From assembly GCF_049310885.1 (NCBI RefSeq), contig NZ_JBMDYO010000002.1, positions 62,001 to 126,000 of the forward strand: a stretch of 64,000 nt of DNA. Direction: 5' to 3'. Each line of letters opens with the position of its first letter. Within the stretch, counting starts at the first letter, position 1. Positions 50,792-60,062 of this stretch are shown in pieces. The notes beneath the pieces are model-generated. The model was not told where the DNA came from. It saw only the letters and a list, made by a program, of their open reading frames with translations, and searched no databases. The translations under genes and the position numbers were made by a program. The stretch comes from CAYZJV01 sp049310885. GTDB taxonomy: Bacteria; Spirochaetota; Spirochaetia; Sphaerochaetales; Sphaerochaetaceae.

Positions 50792-51493
50792 CTAGAGTAA
50801 TCCGTCCGATTCGAGTCTTTCCGGAAAGAATTTTGGGATTCTAAAAGCTTCAGCATAACGGCAACCTGCTTGAAAGCCTCGAAACATGGTATGTATCTTC
50901 ACGAACTCCTCGTGCGTCACATCATATTGGTCCTTCATCCATCCTTGCTGACTCTTGTGACAAGCCAACATCCTTGCCTTCATTTCCCAGTATTGAGAAA
51001 CATCAACATATAATTCCGGAATAAAATTAATCCCAATTACCGTATCCATATAGTAGATTCTCGGAATCTTTGTACAAGGAGGTGATGCTGTCGGGATATT
51101 GGGAACCGTAGTCATGACTCGAACATCCCAAACGAGTTGACCAGTACTGATGTGATCTGGATGATAATCATTCTCTTTATCCGGGCAAATAATAATATCG
51201 GGGTCAAACTCACGAATGACTTCGAGAATCTGCAAGCGGACCTTTTCTCCGGTATAGAGAAACTCATCCTGCAACCCCATCCAGAAAAATTTCGCTCCGA
51301 TTACCGCAGCAGAAGCACGGGCTTCCTCTTTTCTCGTGGCTGCAGTCTGCTTCCTATCCATAGTTGCGGAACCTACTTCCCCGTTTGTCACAAAGACAAT
51401 AGCAACTTCATCCCCGTTAGCGACATATTTTGCCAAAGTGCCTGCACAACTAATTTCATCATCCGGATGTGGCGAAAATGCCATCACACGCAT
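50792..51493 (-). CDS. PIG-L/LmbE-family deacetylase, copy 1
   Basis: A 233-residue zinc enzyme. The metal motif HPDDE is at residues 8-12 (FSPHPDDEISCAGTL) and the second histidine is in YHPDHISTG. The family removes N-acetyl groups from amino sugars such as GlcNAc-inositol or N,N'-diacetylchitobiose. The C-terminal block FRGFQAGCRYAEAFR is shared with copies 2 and 3. The ATG at 51493 follows TTGGAGG. It is the last gene of a nine-gene minus-strand operon beginning at 59774. Confidence 0.92.
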   Translation of the reverse strand: MRVMAFSPHPDDEISCAGTLAKYVANGDEVAIVFVTNGEVGSATMDRKQTAATRKEEARASAAVIGAKFFWMGLQDEFLYTGEKVRLQILEVIREFDPDIIICPDKENDYHPDHISTGQLVWDVRVMTTVPNIPTASPPCTKIPRIYYMDTVIGINFIPELYVDVSQYWEMKARMLACHKSQQGWMKDQYDVTHEEFVKIHTMFRGFQAGCRYAEAFRIPKFFPERLESDGLL

Positions 51494-51529
51494 AAAAACC
51501 TCCAATTATTTCATAATTTCTTCTCAGCA

Positions 51530-52375
51530 CTACCCTTTTAGACCCGTCATCGCAATTCCTTGCACAAAGTACTTTGAAAGGAAGAGGTAGAGGATCAACA
51601 GAGGCAGACAGGCGACTACGCTGATCGCCAATTGTTCTGGATATGGCGTATAATAAACTCCAGAGAATAGCGCAATTGCTTGAGGAAGAGTTCTCATATC
51701 TGGTTTTGAGATCACGATCAATGGCCAGACAAGCATGTTCCATACGAATTGGGCATGGAATATTATCAACGCCAAGACTGCTGTACGGGCAATTGGAAAA
51801 GAAATCCTCATAAACACTACGTATTCGTTAGCACCATCCATCCGGGCGGACTCTATGAGTTCATCGGGCATGGAATAGAAGAATTGTCGCATCATGAAAA
51901 CACCGAAAGCAGTTAAAGCTTGAGGAATAATGAGTCCTGCATATGTATTTTGCAGGCTCATGGACCGTACCAATAGAAACAAAGGGACCAAGATCGCTTC
52001 GAAAGGAATCATGATAGTAGATAAGACAACAGCGAAAAGTATACCATTCCCTCTAAATTTATACTTAGCAAAGCCGTAACCAGCTGTAGCAGAGAGAATA
52101 ATACAAATACCAACAGCGAAGATTACTACGATGAAACTATTGATAAAATAGAGTGCAAAATCATAATCAGCATATGTGAAAGCGCTTTTATAACTACCCC
52201 AATTCCATGCAACTGGAAAAATTTTGACAGGAACAGCCAACACATCCTTATTGAACTTGAATGATGATAGAACCATCATAATAAAAGGGAAAATAAAAAC
52301 AAACCCTATTGAAAGCATGATTATATAGAGTACGATTCTTGCGATTCTTCTTCTGGAACGATAACCAATTTGCAT
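51530..52375 (-). CDS. CUT1 sugar ABC transporter permease (MalG-like)
   Basis: Inner-membrane subunit of 281 residues with six helices. The ATPase-contacting EAA loop is ELIESARMDGANEYVVFMRI, and the C-terminus MTGLKG is typical of MalG-type proteins. Order binding protein, MalF-like, MalG-like is the normal CUT1 arrangement. No ATPase gene is present in the island, so an ATPase from elsewhere must serve this importer. Confidence 0.94.
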   Translation of the reverse strand: MQIGYRSRRRIARIVLYIIMLSIGFVFIFPFIMMVLSSFKFNKDVLAVPVKIFPVAWNWGSYKSAFTYADYDFALYFINSFIVVIFAVGICIILSATAGYGFAKYKFRGNGILFAVVLSTIMIPFEAILVPLFLLVRSMSLQNTYAGLIIPQALTAFGVFMMRQFFYSMPDELIESARMDGANEYVVFMRISFPIARTAVLALIIFHAQFVWNMLVWPLIVISKPDMRTLPQAIALFSGVYYTPYPEQLAISVVACLPLLILYLFLSKYFVQGIAMTGLKG

Positions 52376-52389
52376 AACTAAAATTCCTC

Positions 52390-53280
52390 TTATACTTTTC
52401 CAGACTTGAACATCCGTAGTTGAAAGAATGAAAACAACATCAACATAAGGAAAAAGATCACAGATATTGCTGCCGAATAACCATATTTGTTAAAACGAAA
52501 AGCTTCCATATAAATAAGTAAAGCCATCACTTCTGTAGAGCGACTTGGGCCACCTCCGGTTACTACGAATTGAAGCGGGAATGAGCCGAACGTAAAAATC
52601 ATACAGGAGACAATCGCGAGCGCAAAAGTATTTCTTAATGACGGGATAGTCACATAAAAAAGTTTATGCCAGAAATTCGCACCATCAATGGTAGCTGCTT
52701 CATATAGTTCGGTTGGAATATCCAGTAGTCCAGCGATATACATAACCATATAATAGCCAACTGATTTCCATACATATATGATGATGAGACTATAAGGAGC
52801 AACTTGTGTGGCCGTAAGCCATGGCAATGGTGAACCTAAAAACTTGGCGCTAAGAACAGACATCAATCCTGTGGATTGATACATATATTTCCATACAATA
52901 CCGACCGCGACTACTGATAAAACGACTGGCAAGAAAATGCATGATTGCAGGGGGCCTTTATGCTCAAATCTCAATAGATTACTTGAGAGCATCAATGCAA
53001 ATATGAATGCAAGCAAATTGATAGAAGCAACACTGATTATACTGAAATGCAAAGTCGTAAAAAACGAATTTTGAAACCTGGAGTCCTGCAACAATACCTT
53101 GAAGTTATCCAAAGCAACAAAAACTTTTGGAGAAAGCAAGTTCCAACTATGCATCGACAACCAAAAAGCATTGATCATCGGATAAATAAGGAAAATCGAA
53201 AAAAAGATCAATGTTGGAAGTATGAAGACATAACCGTGCCATCCCAAATTTACTGTAGAATATTTATTTTTCTTAGACAT
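52390..53280 (-). CDS. CUT1 sugar ABC transporter permease (MalF-like)
   Basis: Inner-membrane subunit of 296 residues with six helices, starting WHGYVFILPTLIFFSIFLIY. The EAA loop is ELYEAATIDGANFWHKLFYV. VTGGGPSRSTEVMALLIYMEAF near the C-terminus is a hallmark of the MalF/UgpA group. It is 14 bases upstream of the MalG-like gene. Confidence 0.94.
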   Translation of the reverse strand: MSKKNKYSTVNLGWHGYVFILPTLIFFSIFLIYPMINAFWLSMHSWNLLSPKVFVALDNFKVLLQDSRFQNSFFTTLHFSIISVASINLLAFIFALMLSSNLLRFEHKGPLQSCIFLPVVLSVVAVGIVWKYMYQSTGLMSVLSAKFLGSPLPWLTATQVAPYSLIIIYVWKSVGYYMVMYIAGLLDIPTELYEAATIDGANFWHKLFYVTIPSLRNTFALAIVSCMIFTFGSFPLQFVVTGGGPSRSTEVMALLIYMEAFRFNKYGYSAAISVIFFLMLMLFSFFQLRMFKSGKV

Positions 53281-53354
53281 AAGTCCCTACTCAAAATTCT
53301 TTTATCAAAAATAGATTGGGCATTCCGAAATAGGAATGCCCAAATAGAACGATA

Positions 53355-54632
53355 CTAGAGAATCCTGTTGACATCGGTTCGCAACTGCTCAACTGTCTTG
53401 TTGATGTCCATTCCTTGGAAGATAACTCTCGTTGCAGAAGCCCATACAGCATCCTGTAATTCAGCCATCTTCGTAGACATCAGAATTGGTGAAGCCTTGG
53501 CCATTTCAGCACTGAAAATGTCATAGTCTGGGATCGACGCTACTGCTAAAGATTTATCAAGCGTTTTTCGTGGTTGGTTATAACCAAGCTTGATGAATTC
53601 ATTTGGCTGGCTTGCCATGGTGTCAATCCACTCCCATGTCAAGACGGGATCATCAGCTAGCTGTGAAACATAGAGACAGTACCCATAACCGATACCACCA
53701 TAGTCCAAACCATCTGCATATCTTGGATAAGCCATAGGAGTCACATCTTCACGCGGAGTTCCCCAGTTATCCAAAACACCCCAATACCAAGATCCACCGG
53801 TCAAGAAGGTTGCTGTCTTACCAGTACCAAAACCTTCTCTTTCGTCATCAAACAATCCTGGATCCCAAATATCATATTTGGTAACCATATCTGTCATAGT
53901 CAAGATGACGTTGGAAATCTTTGGATCATTTATACTTGCTTTGAATCCTTCTTCCGTCAACCAATCAAACCCTTGTTGGGCAGCAAGAGCTGACATGATG
54001 AGGAATGGGAATGCGGCAACTTTGGAGTTTGTTGCAAATCCATTCCGGACCCGCACTCCTCCTTGATCAACAGTCATTTTCTTCGCGACACTGAAGAAAT
54101 CATCCCATGTTTCAGGAATATCGTTCACTGGATCAAGTCCTGCCTCTTTCATGAATTTTGTGTTGATCCAACCGACATAGTTAGACAATTCGAATGGAAT
54201 TCCATAATAATCTCCATTCCAATAACCACCTGAAATTTCGATAGAATTAGGTTCCCACATGTCAACTACTTCATCGACAGTATTTTTCCCAAATCCAGCA
54301 GGATCGATCTTCTGCATTTGTCCAGCTTCATGGAATTCAGCAGATTCCATGTTCGATAGTGCGAAAGAATCGATATCACCTTCTGAAGCTAATGCTATGC
54401 GAATTTGGTTGGCACGGTCTCCGTCAGCGAGCAACAACAAGTCGATCTCAACATCCGGATGCTTTTCTTGAAACATCTGTACAGCTTTATTGTTGATAAC
54501 ATCGTACGATGTCTCGGTCCAGTGATAATGCACGATCTTCTTCTTTGTCGTGGTCTCTGTTCGCCCAGCAGCGAAGACCATAGACACCATAAGAAGCAAC
54601 AGCAATACCAGTAGCCATTTTTTCCTACTCAT
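53355..54632 (-). CDS. CUT1 sugar ABC transporter substrate-binding protein
   Basis: Exported receptor of 425 residues. A signal peptide (about 1-21, WLLVLLLLLMVSMVFAAG) is followed by a short TETTTKKK linker and a type-1 solute-binding domain: FQEKHPDVEIDLLLL, YGIPFELSNYVGWINTKFMKEAG and TATFLTGGSWYWGVLDNWG. The ligand for this family is usually an oligosaccharide, amino sugar or polyol. Here the neighbouring deacetylases suggest an N-acylated sugar or cyclitol (inference). AGGAGG precedes the ATG. Confidence 0.93.
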   Translation of the reverse strand: MSRKKWLLVLLLLLMVSMVFAAGRTETTTKKKIVHYHWTETSYDVINNKAVQMFQEKHPDVEIDLLLLADGDRANQIRIALASEGDIDSFALSNMESAEFHEAGQMQKIDPAGFGKNTVDEVVDMWEPNSIEISGGYWNGDYYGIPFELSNYVGWINTKFMKEAGLDPVNDIPETWDDFFSVAKKMTVDQGGVRVRNGFATNSKVAAFPFLIMSALAAQQGFDWLTEEGFKASINDPKISNVILTMTDMVTKYDIWDPGLFDDEREGFGTGKTATFLTGGSWYWGVLDNWGTPREDVTPMAYPRYADGLDYGGIGYGYCLYVSQLADDPVLTWEWIDTMASQPNEFIKLGYNQPRKTLDKSLAVASIPDYDIFSAEMAKASPILMSTKMAELQDAVWASATRVIFQGMDINKTVEQLRTDVNRIL

Positions 54633-54688
54633 AATATCCTCCTTTGATATTTTTACGGACCATTCTGTCCGAATAACCTCTTATTTTG

Positions 54689-55393
54689 TTACGGTAACAA
54701 TGAAAAATCGGGCATGACCCCGTGCAATCTAAATGCTGAGAATGCTTCTGCGTATGTATATCCGGCCTGCAATCCACGAAATTCACTCATAATCCGGCAC
54801 GAATCGACAAAGCTTTGATCCTCATATTCGCTCATCCATGATATTTGGCTCTTGTGACATAGTAGGGCTTTCACCTTTTGATCATATTCCTCTGTTATAT
54901 CAACATATACTTCCGGGACAAAGTTGACCCCTGCACTCGTATCCCAATAGAAAAGAGAGGGGAATCTCTTCATCGGAGGTTCATCTGCGGGTATGTTCTT
55001 GCCCACCAATGAAAGCATGACCCGACCGACGACTGTACCAGTCACGTTATGGTCAGTGCTGAGATCACAAGGCGGATTCGTAAAAATGACATCGGGAGAA
55101 GCCCATCGAATCGCATTGATAATATCCCTTCTCAATTGTTCACTATCGACAAGCCCTTCATCGTTGTATCTAAGAAATCTAACTTGTGCATCATAGAATT
55201 TAGCTGCCTGTAATTGCTCTTCTTCACGTGTCTTGGCAATCACATCCCTTCCATTGATGACATTGGACCCGATATTCCCACTGGTAGTCAGAGCAATAAA
55301 TATGCTATGACCTTTTTTCCTATACTTCAGTAATGTACCACCACAGAGAAATTCCACATCATCAGGATGCGAACCAAAAGCTAAAATATTCAT
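54689..55393 (-). CDS. PIG-L/LmbE-family deacetylase, copy 2
   Basis: A 234-residue zinc deacetylase. The metal motif reads SHPDDVEFLCGGTLL (His8, Asp10, Asp11) and the later histidine is in STDHNVTG. The C-terminal block FRGLQAGYTYAEAFS matches copy 1, and the central block EEPPMKRFPSLFYWDTSAGVNFVPEVY-like part (PSLFYWDTSAGVNFVPE) matches both other copies. It stands between the binding-protein gene and the ceramidase-like gene. It differs from copy 1 in having HPDDxE in place of HPDDE. Confidence 0.92.
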   Translation of the reverse strand: MNILAFGSHPDDVEFLCGGTLLKYRKKGHSIFIALTTSGNIGSNVINGRDVIAKTREEEQLQAAKFYDAQVRFLRYNDEGLVDSEQLRRDIINAIRWASPDVIFTNPPCDLSTDHNVTGTVVGRVMLSLVGKNIPADEPPMKRFPSLFYWDTSAGVNFVPEVYVDITEEYDQKVKALLCHKSQISWMSEYEDQSFVDSCRIMSEFRGLQAGYTYAEAFSAFRLHGVMPDFSLLP

Positions 55394-55418
55394 CTTATTA
55401 TCCTCCCGTGCTTTAAAA

Positions 55419-56801
55419 TTACCCGATCAACTCCAAGGCTTTATTTACGATAACATCCGAAGCTGAGGGAGCGAATATTGTGCTGACTGTCTCATATAAT
55501 GAATCAGCATCAGCCTCGTAAAAATTTTCCTCGTGGGGCAAATATCCGAAATATCCATCAGATAGACCGCAAAGAAGTAAAGTCTTGCCCTTCACACTTC
55601 TTTTGATTGCAAGATTCACATCCATTAATGGTTCAACAGGTATTGCGATCCAAGCGATCTTTCCTGCGTCCATGACAGCCATAGGTATTGAAATGGAACC
55701 TGATTTGATGTCAATATACGATCGATTTTTTCGATAGGCCCAGAGAAATTGCGTATATGAAAATTGTTCAGCTACATATTTCTCAGTCAATTCCGCACAG
55801 ATATTGTTTTTCACACAATGTTTCTTAACCAGTTCGTTTATACTTTGATCCTCTGGCACATCATCGACATCAATACCAAGAAACTGGGCGAAATTGTATT
55901 TCATCGTTGATATTCTCGCCTCAAATTCATCATCGGTCATTTTACCGTATTTCAGTGGAACCTTGACTTGAGTCCTTGCCATTTTAATGGATTCCAATTC
56001 ACCATTCGTTTCTTTCACAAGAACAGTTGAAAGATCCCGTGAAAAACGTGCGGAAATCTGTTCCATAGTTTCAAAAGATACGCCCAAAGCTTGATTGGGG
56101 TCAGACATATCAAGCACTCCACGAGTCCATGGATCGACATTCCCTTCCGCTCCCTGTATATACATCAAGGGCATTGATTGGGAATTCTCAAACCAATCAC
56201 GAACTGGACCAATCCAATCTGAACTCAATAGATAATTATCAACTCCGAGTGAAGTAAGATGACAGGAATAATAAAGAAGAGCGCCAAATGATTTACGGTA
56301 TTCATCTTCCAAGGTACACAAGAACATCCGATCATCGACAGGCTTTTCCAGTCCTCTTCTGTTCACACCAATACTGCCAGTTCCTTGGCGTATTACCAAT
56401 TTCCCCGGTTTCTGGTTTCTTATCGATTCTTGTATGGCTTCGATGATTTGAGAAAGCAAGTAATGATAATAAAAACGTTCTTTCTTATCCGTCGCTAGAT
56501 GTAATGCGTACGCATCCGGCCCAGAATGAGTATGTGTCCCTTGCAAGATAATATTTGTTTCACTGATTCCCAATTGTCTGGAAATTGCTTGCTTTATAGC
56601 CACAGCACAATCCGGACCAAATAGACACAAATCCGCACTAACCCAATAAAAAGGAGCTGAGTCTTGTGGATCTACATACAAAGCGTATGCTCGTAATTGA
56701 TCATGTATCCCTTCTGATGCATGGTCCCGATCTCCATATCCCATCATCATCATTGGAGATTGAGGTGTGATATCTCGCCAGGCGATTCCCATGCGCATCA
56801 T
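55419..56801 (-). CDS. Neutral/alkaline ceramidase-like amidohydrolase, cytosolic
   Basis: A 460-residue protein of the neutral ceramidase N-terminal family. MGIAWRDITPQSPMMMMGYG begins the catalytic domain, WVSADLCLFG and LQGTHTHSGPDAY carry the zinc-binding histidines, and IQGAEGNVDPWTRG a later metal-site block. Neutral ceramidases hydrolyse the N-acyl bond of ceramide, but those are secreted and longer, while this one has no signal peptide, so a different N-acyl substrate is likely. The ATG at 56801 has AGGAG 5 bases upstream and lies 8 bases after the stop of copy 3. Position between PIG-L deacetylases suggests a second deacylation step. Confidence 0.85.
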   Translation of the reverse strand: MMRMGIAWRDITPQSPMMMMGYGDRDHASEGIHDQLRAYALYVDPQDSAPFYWVSADLCLFGPDCAVAIKQAISRQLGISETNIILQGTHTHSGPDAYALHLATDKKERFYYHYLLSQIIEAIQESIRNQKPGKLVIRQGTGSIGVNRRGLEKPVDDRMFLCTLEDEYRKSFGALLYYSCHLTSLGVDNYLLSSDWIGPVRDWFENSQSMPLMYIQGAEGNVDPWTRGVLDMSDPNQALGVSFETMEQISARFSRDLSTVLVKETNGELESIKMARTQVKVPLKYGKMTDDEFEARISTMKYNFAQFLGIDVDDVPEDQSINELVKKHCVKNNICAELTEKYVAEQFSYTQFLWAYRKNRSYIDIKSGSISIPMAVMDAGKIAWIAIPVEPLMDVNLAIKRSVKGKTLLLCGLSDGYFGYLPHEENFYEADADSLYETVSTIFAPSASDVIVNKALELIG

Positions 56802-56809
56802 ATTATCTC

Positions 56810-57547
56810 CTAAGATTTCTCCAAACCCGCACCCGTAAGACAATCCGGTAGGTAGTGCCTCGAGAAATTTCGCCCCCATCGGTAAGAAGGTCTAAAACCT
56901 TCTGCCATGGGAACACCGACTTGAAGGCCTCTGTACCGTGCAGGAATCTCAAGGAACGCGTCCATTTCATAGTTGAACAGAGTCTTCATCCATGTATTCT
57001 GACTCTCATGATATCCAAGAAGTTTAACTTTCTTCTCAAAAACATGTGTTATTTCTACATATAGCTCCGGTTCAAAACCAACCCCTGCGGGAGTATCCAT
57101 GAAATACAAGTGTGGAATGGCTTTTTTTGTCGGAGGTGCTTCAGTTTTGATATTTGGAACTCCAGCCATATGCAGACACTCGTCCACGATATAACCGGTT
57201 ATAGAATGATCGGGGTTGTAATCAGTCCGGCAAGGACTGATTACAACATCAGGATCTGCGATTCTCATGGCATTTATGAATGCATGTCGGGTCTCAACGG
57301 AATCAATCAAAAACTCATCGTCAAAACCAAGCCAGATCAACTCGGCTCCAATAAAATCGGCAGCACTTTGGGCTTCTCGTTTCCTCACCTTGGCAATTTC
57401 TTCTTTGGAAAGGGATGTTGATCCAACATTTCCATTTGTAGCCACGCAGAAATATAGTTTTGCCCCCATCTGTGCATACCTCAGGGCAGTACCACCGCAA
57501 AAGGACTCAATATCATCCGGATGGGCCCCAAAAAACAACACATTCAT
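56810..57547 (-). CDS. PIG-L/LmbE-family deacetylase, copy 3
   Basis: A 245-residue zinc deacetylase. AHPDDIESFCGGTALRY carries the metal motif and NPDHSITGY the second histidine. YFMDTPAGVGFEPELYVEI and the block RYRGLQVGVPMAEGFRP align with copies 1 and 2, and the last is the most divergent of the three. It ends 8 bases before the ceramidase-like start. Three paralogues in one operon imply either three acyl positions or different acyl groups on the same compound. Confidence 0.92.
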   Translation of the reverse strand: MNVLFFGAHPDDIESFCGGTALRYAQMGAKLYFCVATNGNVGSTSLSKEEIAKVRKREAQSAADFIGAELIWLGFDDEFLIDSVETRHAFINAMRIADPDVVISPCRTDYNPDHSITGYIVDECLHMAGVPNIKTEAPPTKKAIPHLYFMDTPAGVGFEPELYVEITHVFEKKVKLLGYHESQNTWMKTLFNYEMDAFLEIPARYRGLQVGVPMAEGFRPSYRWGRNFSRHYLPDCLTGAGLEKS

Positions 57548-57571
57548 ACAAACACCTCCAAAGTACCCGAA

Positions 57572-58606
57572 CTATTCCACACCCAGCAAGTGGCTAATCG
57601 TGTAATAATCAAGCGCTTCGTAATCCCTAGCTTTGATCAACTTATCACGTTTTGCGATATCGAAAGTCTCGACCTTCTTCTCGAGGAGTTTGAATACGGC
57701 CATACTATTTTCTATATGCTTGTAGCAAACCTCAATTTTCTGCGTTCTCATAGTCTTGACATCAAGCCCGATATATTCGCCATTGTGTCCATACCCATGG
57801 TTTTTAAGGACCATAACTTGGTTGAATGCCTGACGAAGATTTTCTGCTCCAAAACTCTTATCCTGATCATACCGCATACCATTCTGGTCATTCAGGTGCA
57901 CACCCCAGAGCTTTTTATTTGCCAAAGCAAAACCCATTTCTACCGCTGGATCAAGCCCAGCCAAGATAGCATGGGCACTCTCAATCAAACCTCCTACACG
58001 GTCCGGTGCGGCAGTCAGTCGAGCTAGAGCGATAACATGTCCAATCGTCGGGCAAAAACTTCTATCGATCGGCTCATTGGGTTTAGGCTCGATCAAAACC
58101 CTAATGGTAGGATCGTAATTCAAAATCGAATCAATTCCGGCAACCAATCGCTCCATTCCAACTACAGGATCTTTGCTCTCTTGGCAAAGAGTTCCTTCCC
58201 GAGCCAGCCATAATACAATTCTGTCACATCCAAGAGTCCTTGCTATATCTACCGAACGCTGAGCTCTCCAGAATGCGAAATCCCGATCTTCTTTACTATT
58301 GGAGGTAAATCCACCATCAGAAGTATGAGGATCCATCCATAGACGAGGTGCAACGAATTCTGCTTCAAGTCCGTACTCGTCCAAAAGGCTCTTGACATCT
58401 TTAGCCCGAGATTTGATCTGATCTTCAGAAAGATTGTTCATATCGGGCACAGCGTCATCGTCATGGAATTGGACTGCGCTGATGCCAATCTCTTTGAACT
58501 TCTTTACTTTATCCTCGAAAGGAATGGATTTGCGGACGGCTGGCCCAAAAGCATCTTCTCCTTCATGTACATTCCATGGTCCTACAGAAAAACGAAACTT
58601 TGACAT
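57572..58606 (-). CDS. Xylose-isomerase (XylA)-family sugar isomerase
   Basis: A 344-residue TIM barrel that follows the class I xylose isomerase pattern, though it is shorter than the usual 385-390. FHDDDAVPD carries the catalytic His/Asp, VLIEPKPNEP the metal Glu and catalytic Lys, GLIESAH the bridging Glu and metal His, HLNDQNGMRYDQD the Asp ligands, and GLDVKT the last Asp. All expected metal positions are therefore present and it should be active as a ketol isomerase with magnesium or manganese. Its substrate need not be xylose: it sits 25 bases from a PIG-L gene in an operon for a presumed N-acylated compound. Missing length is at the C-terminal dimer arm. Confidence 0.9.
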   Translation of the reverse strand: MSKFRFSVGPWNVHEGEDAFGPAVRKSIPFEDKVKKFKEIGISAVQFHDDDAVPDMNNLSEDQIKSRAKDVKSLLDEYGLEAEFVAPRLWMDPHTSDGGFTSNSKEDRDFAFWRAQRSVDIARTLGCDRIVLWLAREGTLCQESKDPVVGMERLVAGIDSILNYDPTIRVLIEPKPNEPIDRSFCPTIGHVIALARLTAAPDRVGGLIESAHAILAGLDPAVEMGFALANKKLWGVHLNDQNGMRYDQDKSFGAENLRQAFNQVMVLKNHGYGHNGEYIGLDVKTMRTQKIEVCYKHIENSMAVFKLLEKKVETFDIAKRDKLIKARDYEALDYYTISHLLGVE

Positions 58607-58634
58607 ACTTGACTCCTCTTTTTGTTATTTTGAT

Positions 58635-59774
58635 TCAAATTGTTTCCCAACTTCTGTTTCTTACACTCTTGAGAACAGCTGCCAAGATTCTCATCTCTTC
58701 ATAACCAGTAAAGAAAGTAGGCCGCTGCATCGTATCTTCAGCTCCTGCTCCATTCTCAATCGCTGAATAAAAATCTTCAAATAAATGTTTGACTGCATCA
58801 TGGTACCCGAGTGGGTGTCCTGCGGGTAACACAGCATATTGCGCTGCCTCGGGATACATCAAGTTAGCGTTTTCGATCAGTTCTTCGTTGGCCTTGAATC
58901 TATGTCCAATCCACAATCGAGTTGCATCCTTGTGATTCCAAGCATATGAACAATTGGTTCCATAAATTTCAAAAGCAGTTTCCGATTTCCTTCCATTACA
59001 TACTTGACTCGTGGTAAAACTGCCAGGGATATTTCCCTCCAGGCGGAAATGGACAGCCGCATACTCCTCCAACTCACATCGAAATTCCTCGCTATCCACC
59101 TCTTCTATGTGCTGGAATGCCAAAACTTGTGATTTTGGTTTTTTCCTAGTGGGTATCAAAGTTGCGAAATCACCGATCACCTCAGTAATCCGTTGACCAG
59201 TAAGATACTGGATAAGATCAAACCAATGACTTCCCAAATCCGCCATTACATTTGAATCACCATTTTCAGCTTTTTCCAATCTCCAGCTATAATCGGTTTC
59301 CATCGATAACCAATCCTGAAACCATGTTCCATGGACCATCCTAACGATTCCCAAATCTCCATTTCTTATTCTTGCTGCAGCTTCTTGAACAACAGGGTAG
59401 TATCGATAACAAAAATCCACTCCTGTCACCGCGTTCTTCTTCACCGAAAGTTCCCACAGCTCCTGGGCTTCTTCCAACGTCATGGCCAGTGGCTTCTCTG
59501 AAAGAATTTGTTTTCCAGCAAGAAGGGCTCGCTTATTTATCTCAAAGTGATATTTGTTTGGCGTGCAATTATGAATGACATCGATCGTCGGATCATCCAC
59601 GACATCTTTCCAGTCGCTTGAATAGGATTCAATTCCATATTTTGTTGCGGCTTTCTTCGCCAGCTCAATAGTATTATCAACGATTTTAGTTACCTGCACA
59701 CCACCAATACGGACAAGTTGCTCTAAATGTACATTTCCAATATAACCAGCGCCAATCAAACCAACACGTATCAT
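58635..59774 (-). CDS. Gfo/Idh/MocA-family oxidoreductase
   Basis: A 379-residue NAD(P)-dependent dehydrogenase. The Rossmann motif is VGLIGAGYIGNVHLEQL (3-19), the catalytic lysine is in ILSEKPLAMTLEEAQEL, and the C-terminal domain carries NVMADLGSHWFDLIQY with the family His, then PAGHPLGYHDAVKHLFEDF. It is the first gene of the nine-gene operon. A sugar, amino-sugar or inositol hydroxyl is the likely substrate. It differs clearly from the dehydrogenase at 45459, so two oxidation steps or two substrates are implied. Confidence 0.93.
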   Translation of the reverse strand: MIRVGLIGAGYIGNVHLEQLVRIGGVQVTKIVDNTIELAKKAATKYGIESYSSDWKDVVDDPTIDVIHNCTPNKYHFEINKRALLAGKQILSEKPLAMTLEEAQELWELSVKKNAVTGVDFCYRYYPVVQEAAARIRNGDLGIVRMVHGTWFQDWLSMETDYSWRLEKAENGDSNVMADLGSHWFDLIQYLTGQRITEVIGDFATLIPTRKKPKSQVLAFQHIEEVDSEEFRCELEEYAAVHFRLEGNIPGSFTTSQVCNGRKSETAFEIYGTNCSYAWNHKDATRLWIGHRFKANEELIENANLMYPEAAQYAVLPAGHPLGYHDAVKHLFEDFYSAIENGAGAEDTMQRPTFFTGYEEMRILAAVLKSVRNRSWETI

Positions 59775-60062
59775 TTATACAGCCCTCCAAGATAAGATTT
59801 CATAACCTGACTAAAAAACATTCTATAACGCTTATATGCTGAGGTCAATGAATATTTTACACCTTTTTGTTTGATTTATATATAAAATAAATATTTTACT
59901 GGATTTTTATGATGTGTTTAATATATTATATATTTAACAAGGAGAAAAAACGTTGAAAGTTTTGAATATGGTTGCCCCTACTACATCCCTTGACAATTAT
60001 TGAACCATATTGCATTACCTGTAAGAGGTTTAACCTCCCACCAATATCCCTGGAGCAAATTG
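59775..60062. promoter_or_regulatory. AT-rich divergent promoter region of the main operon and the ROK gene
   Basis: The stretch 59866-59940 is almost pure A/T, with TATAAAATAAATATTTTA and a related TTTAATATATTATATATT. Similar tracts precede the genes at 45459, 50197 and 63675. A shared binding site for the ROK regulator is possible. No sharp palindrome with fixed spacing could be defined by eye. Confidence 0.4.
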
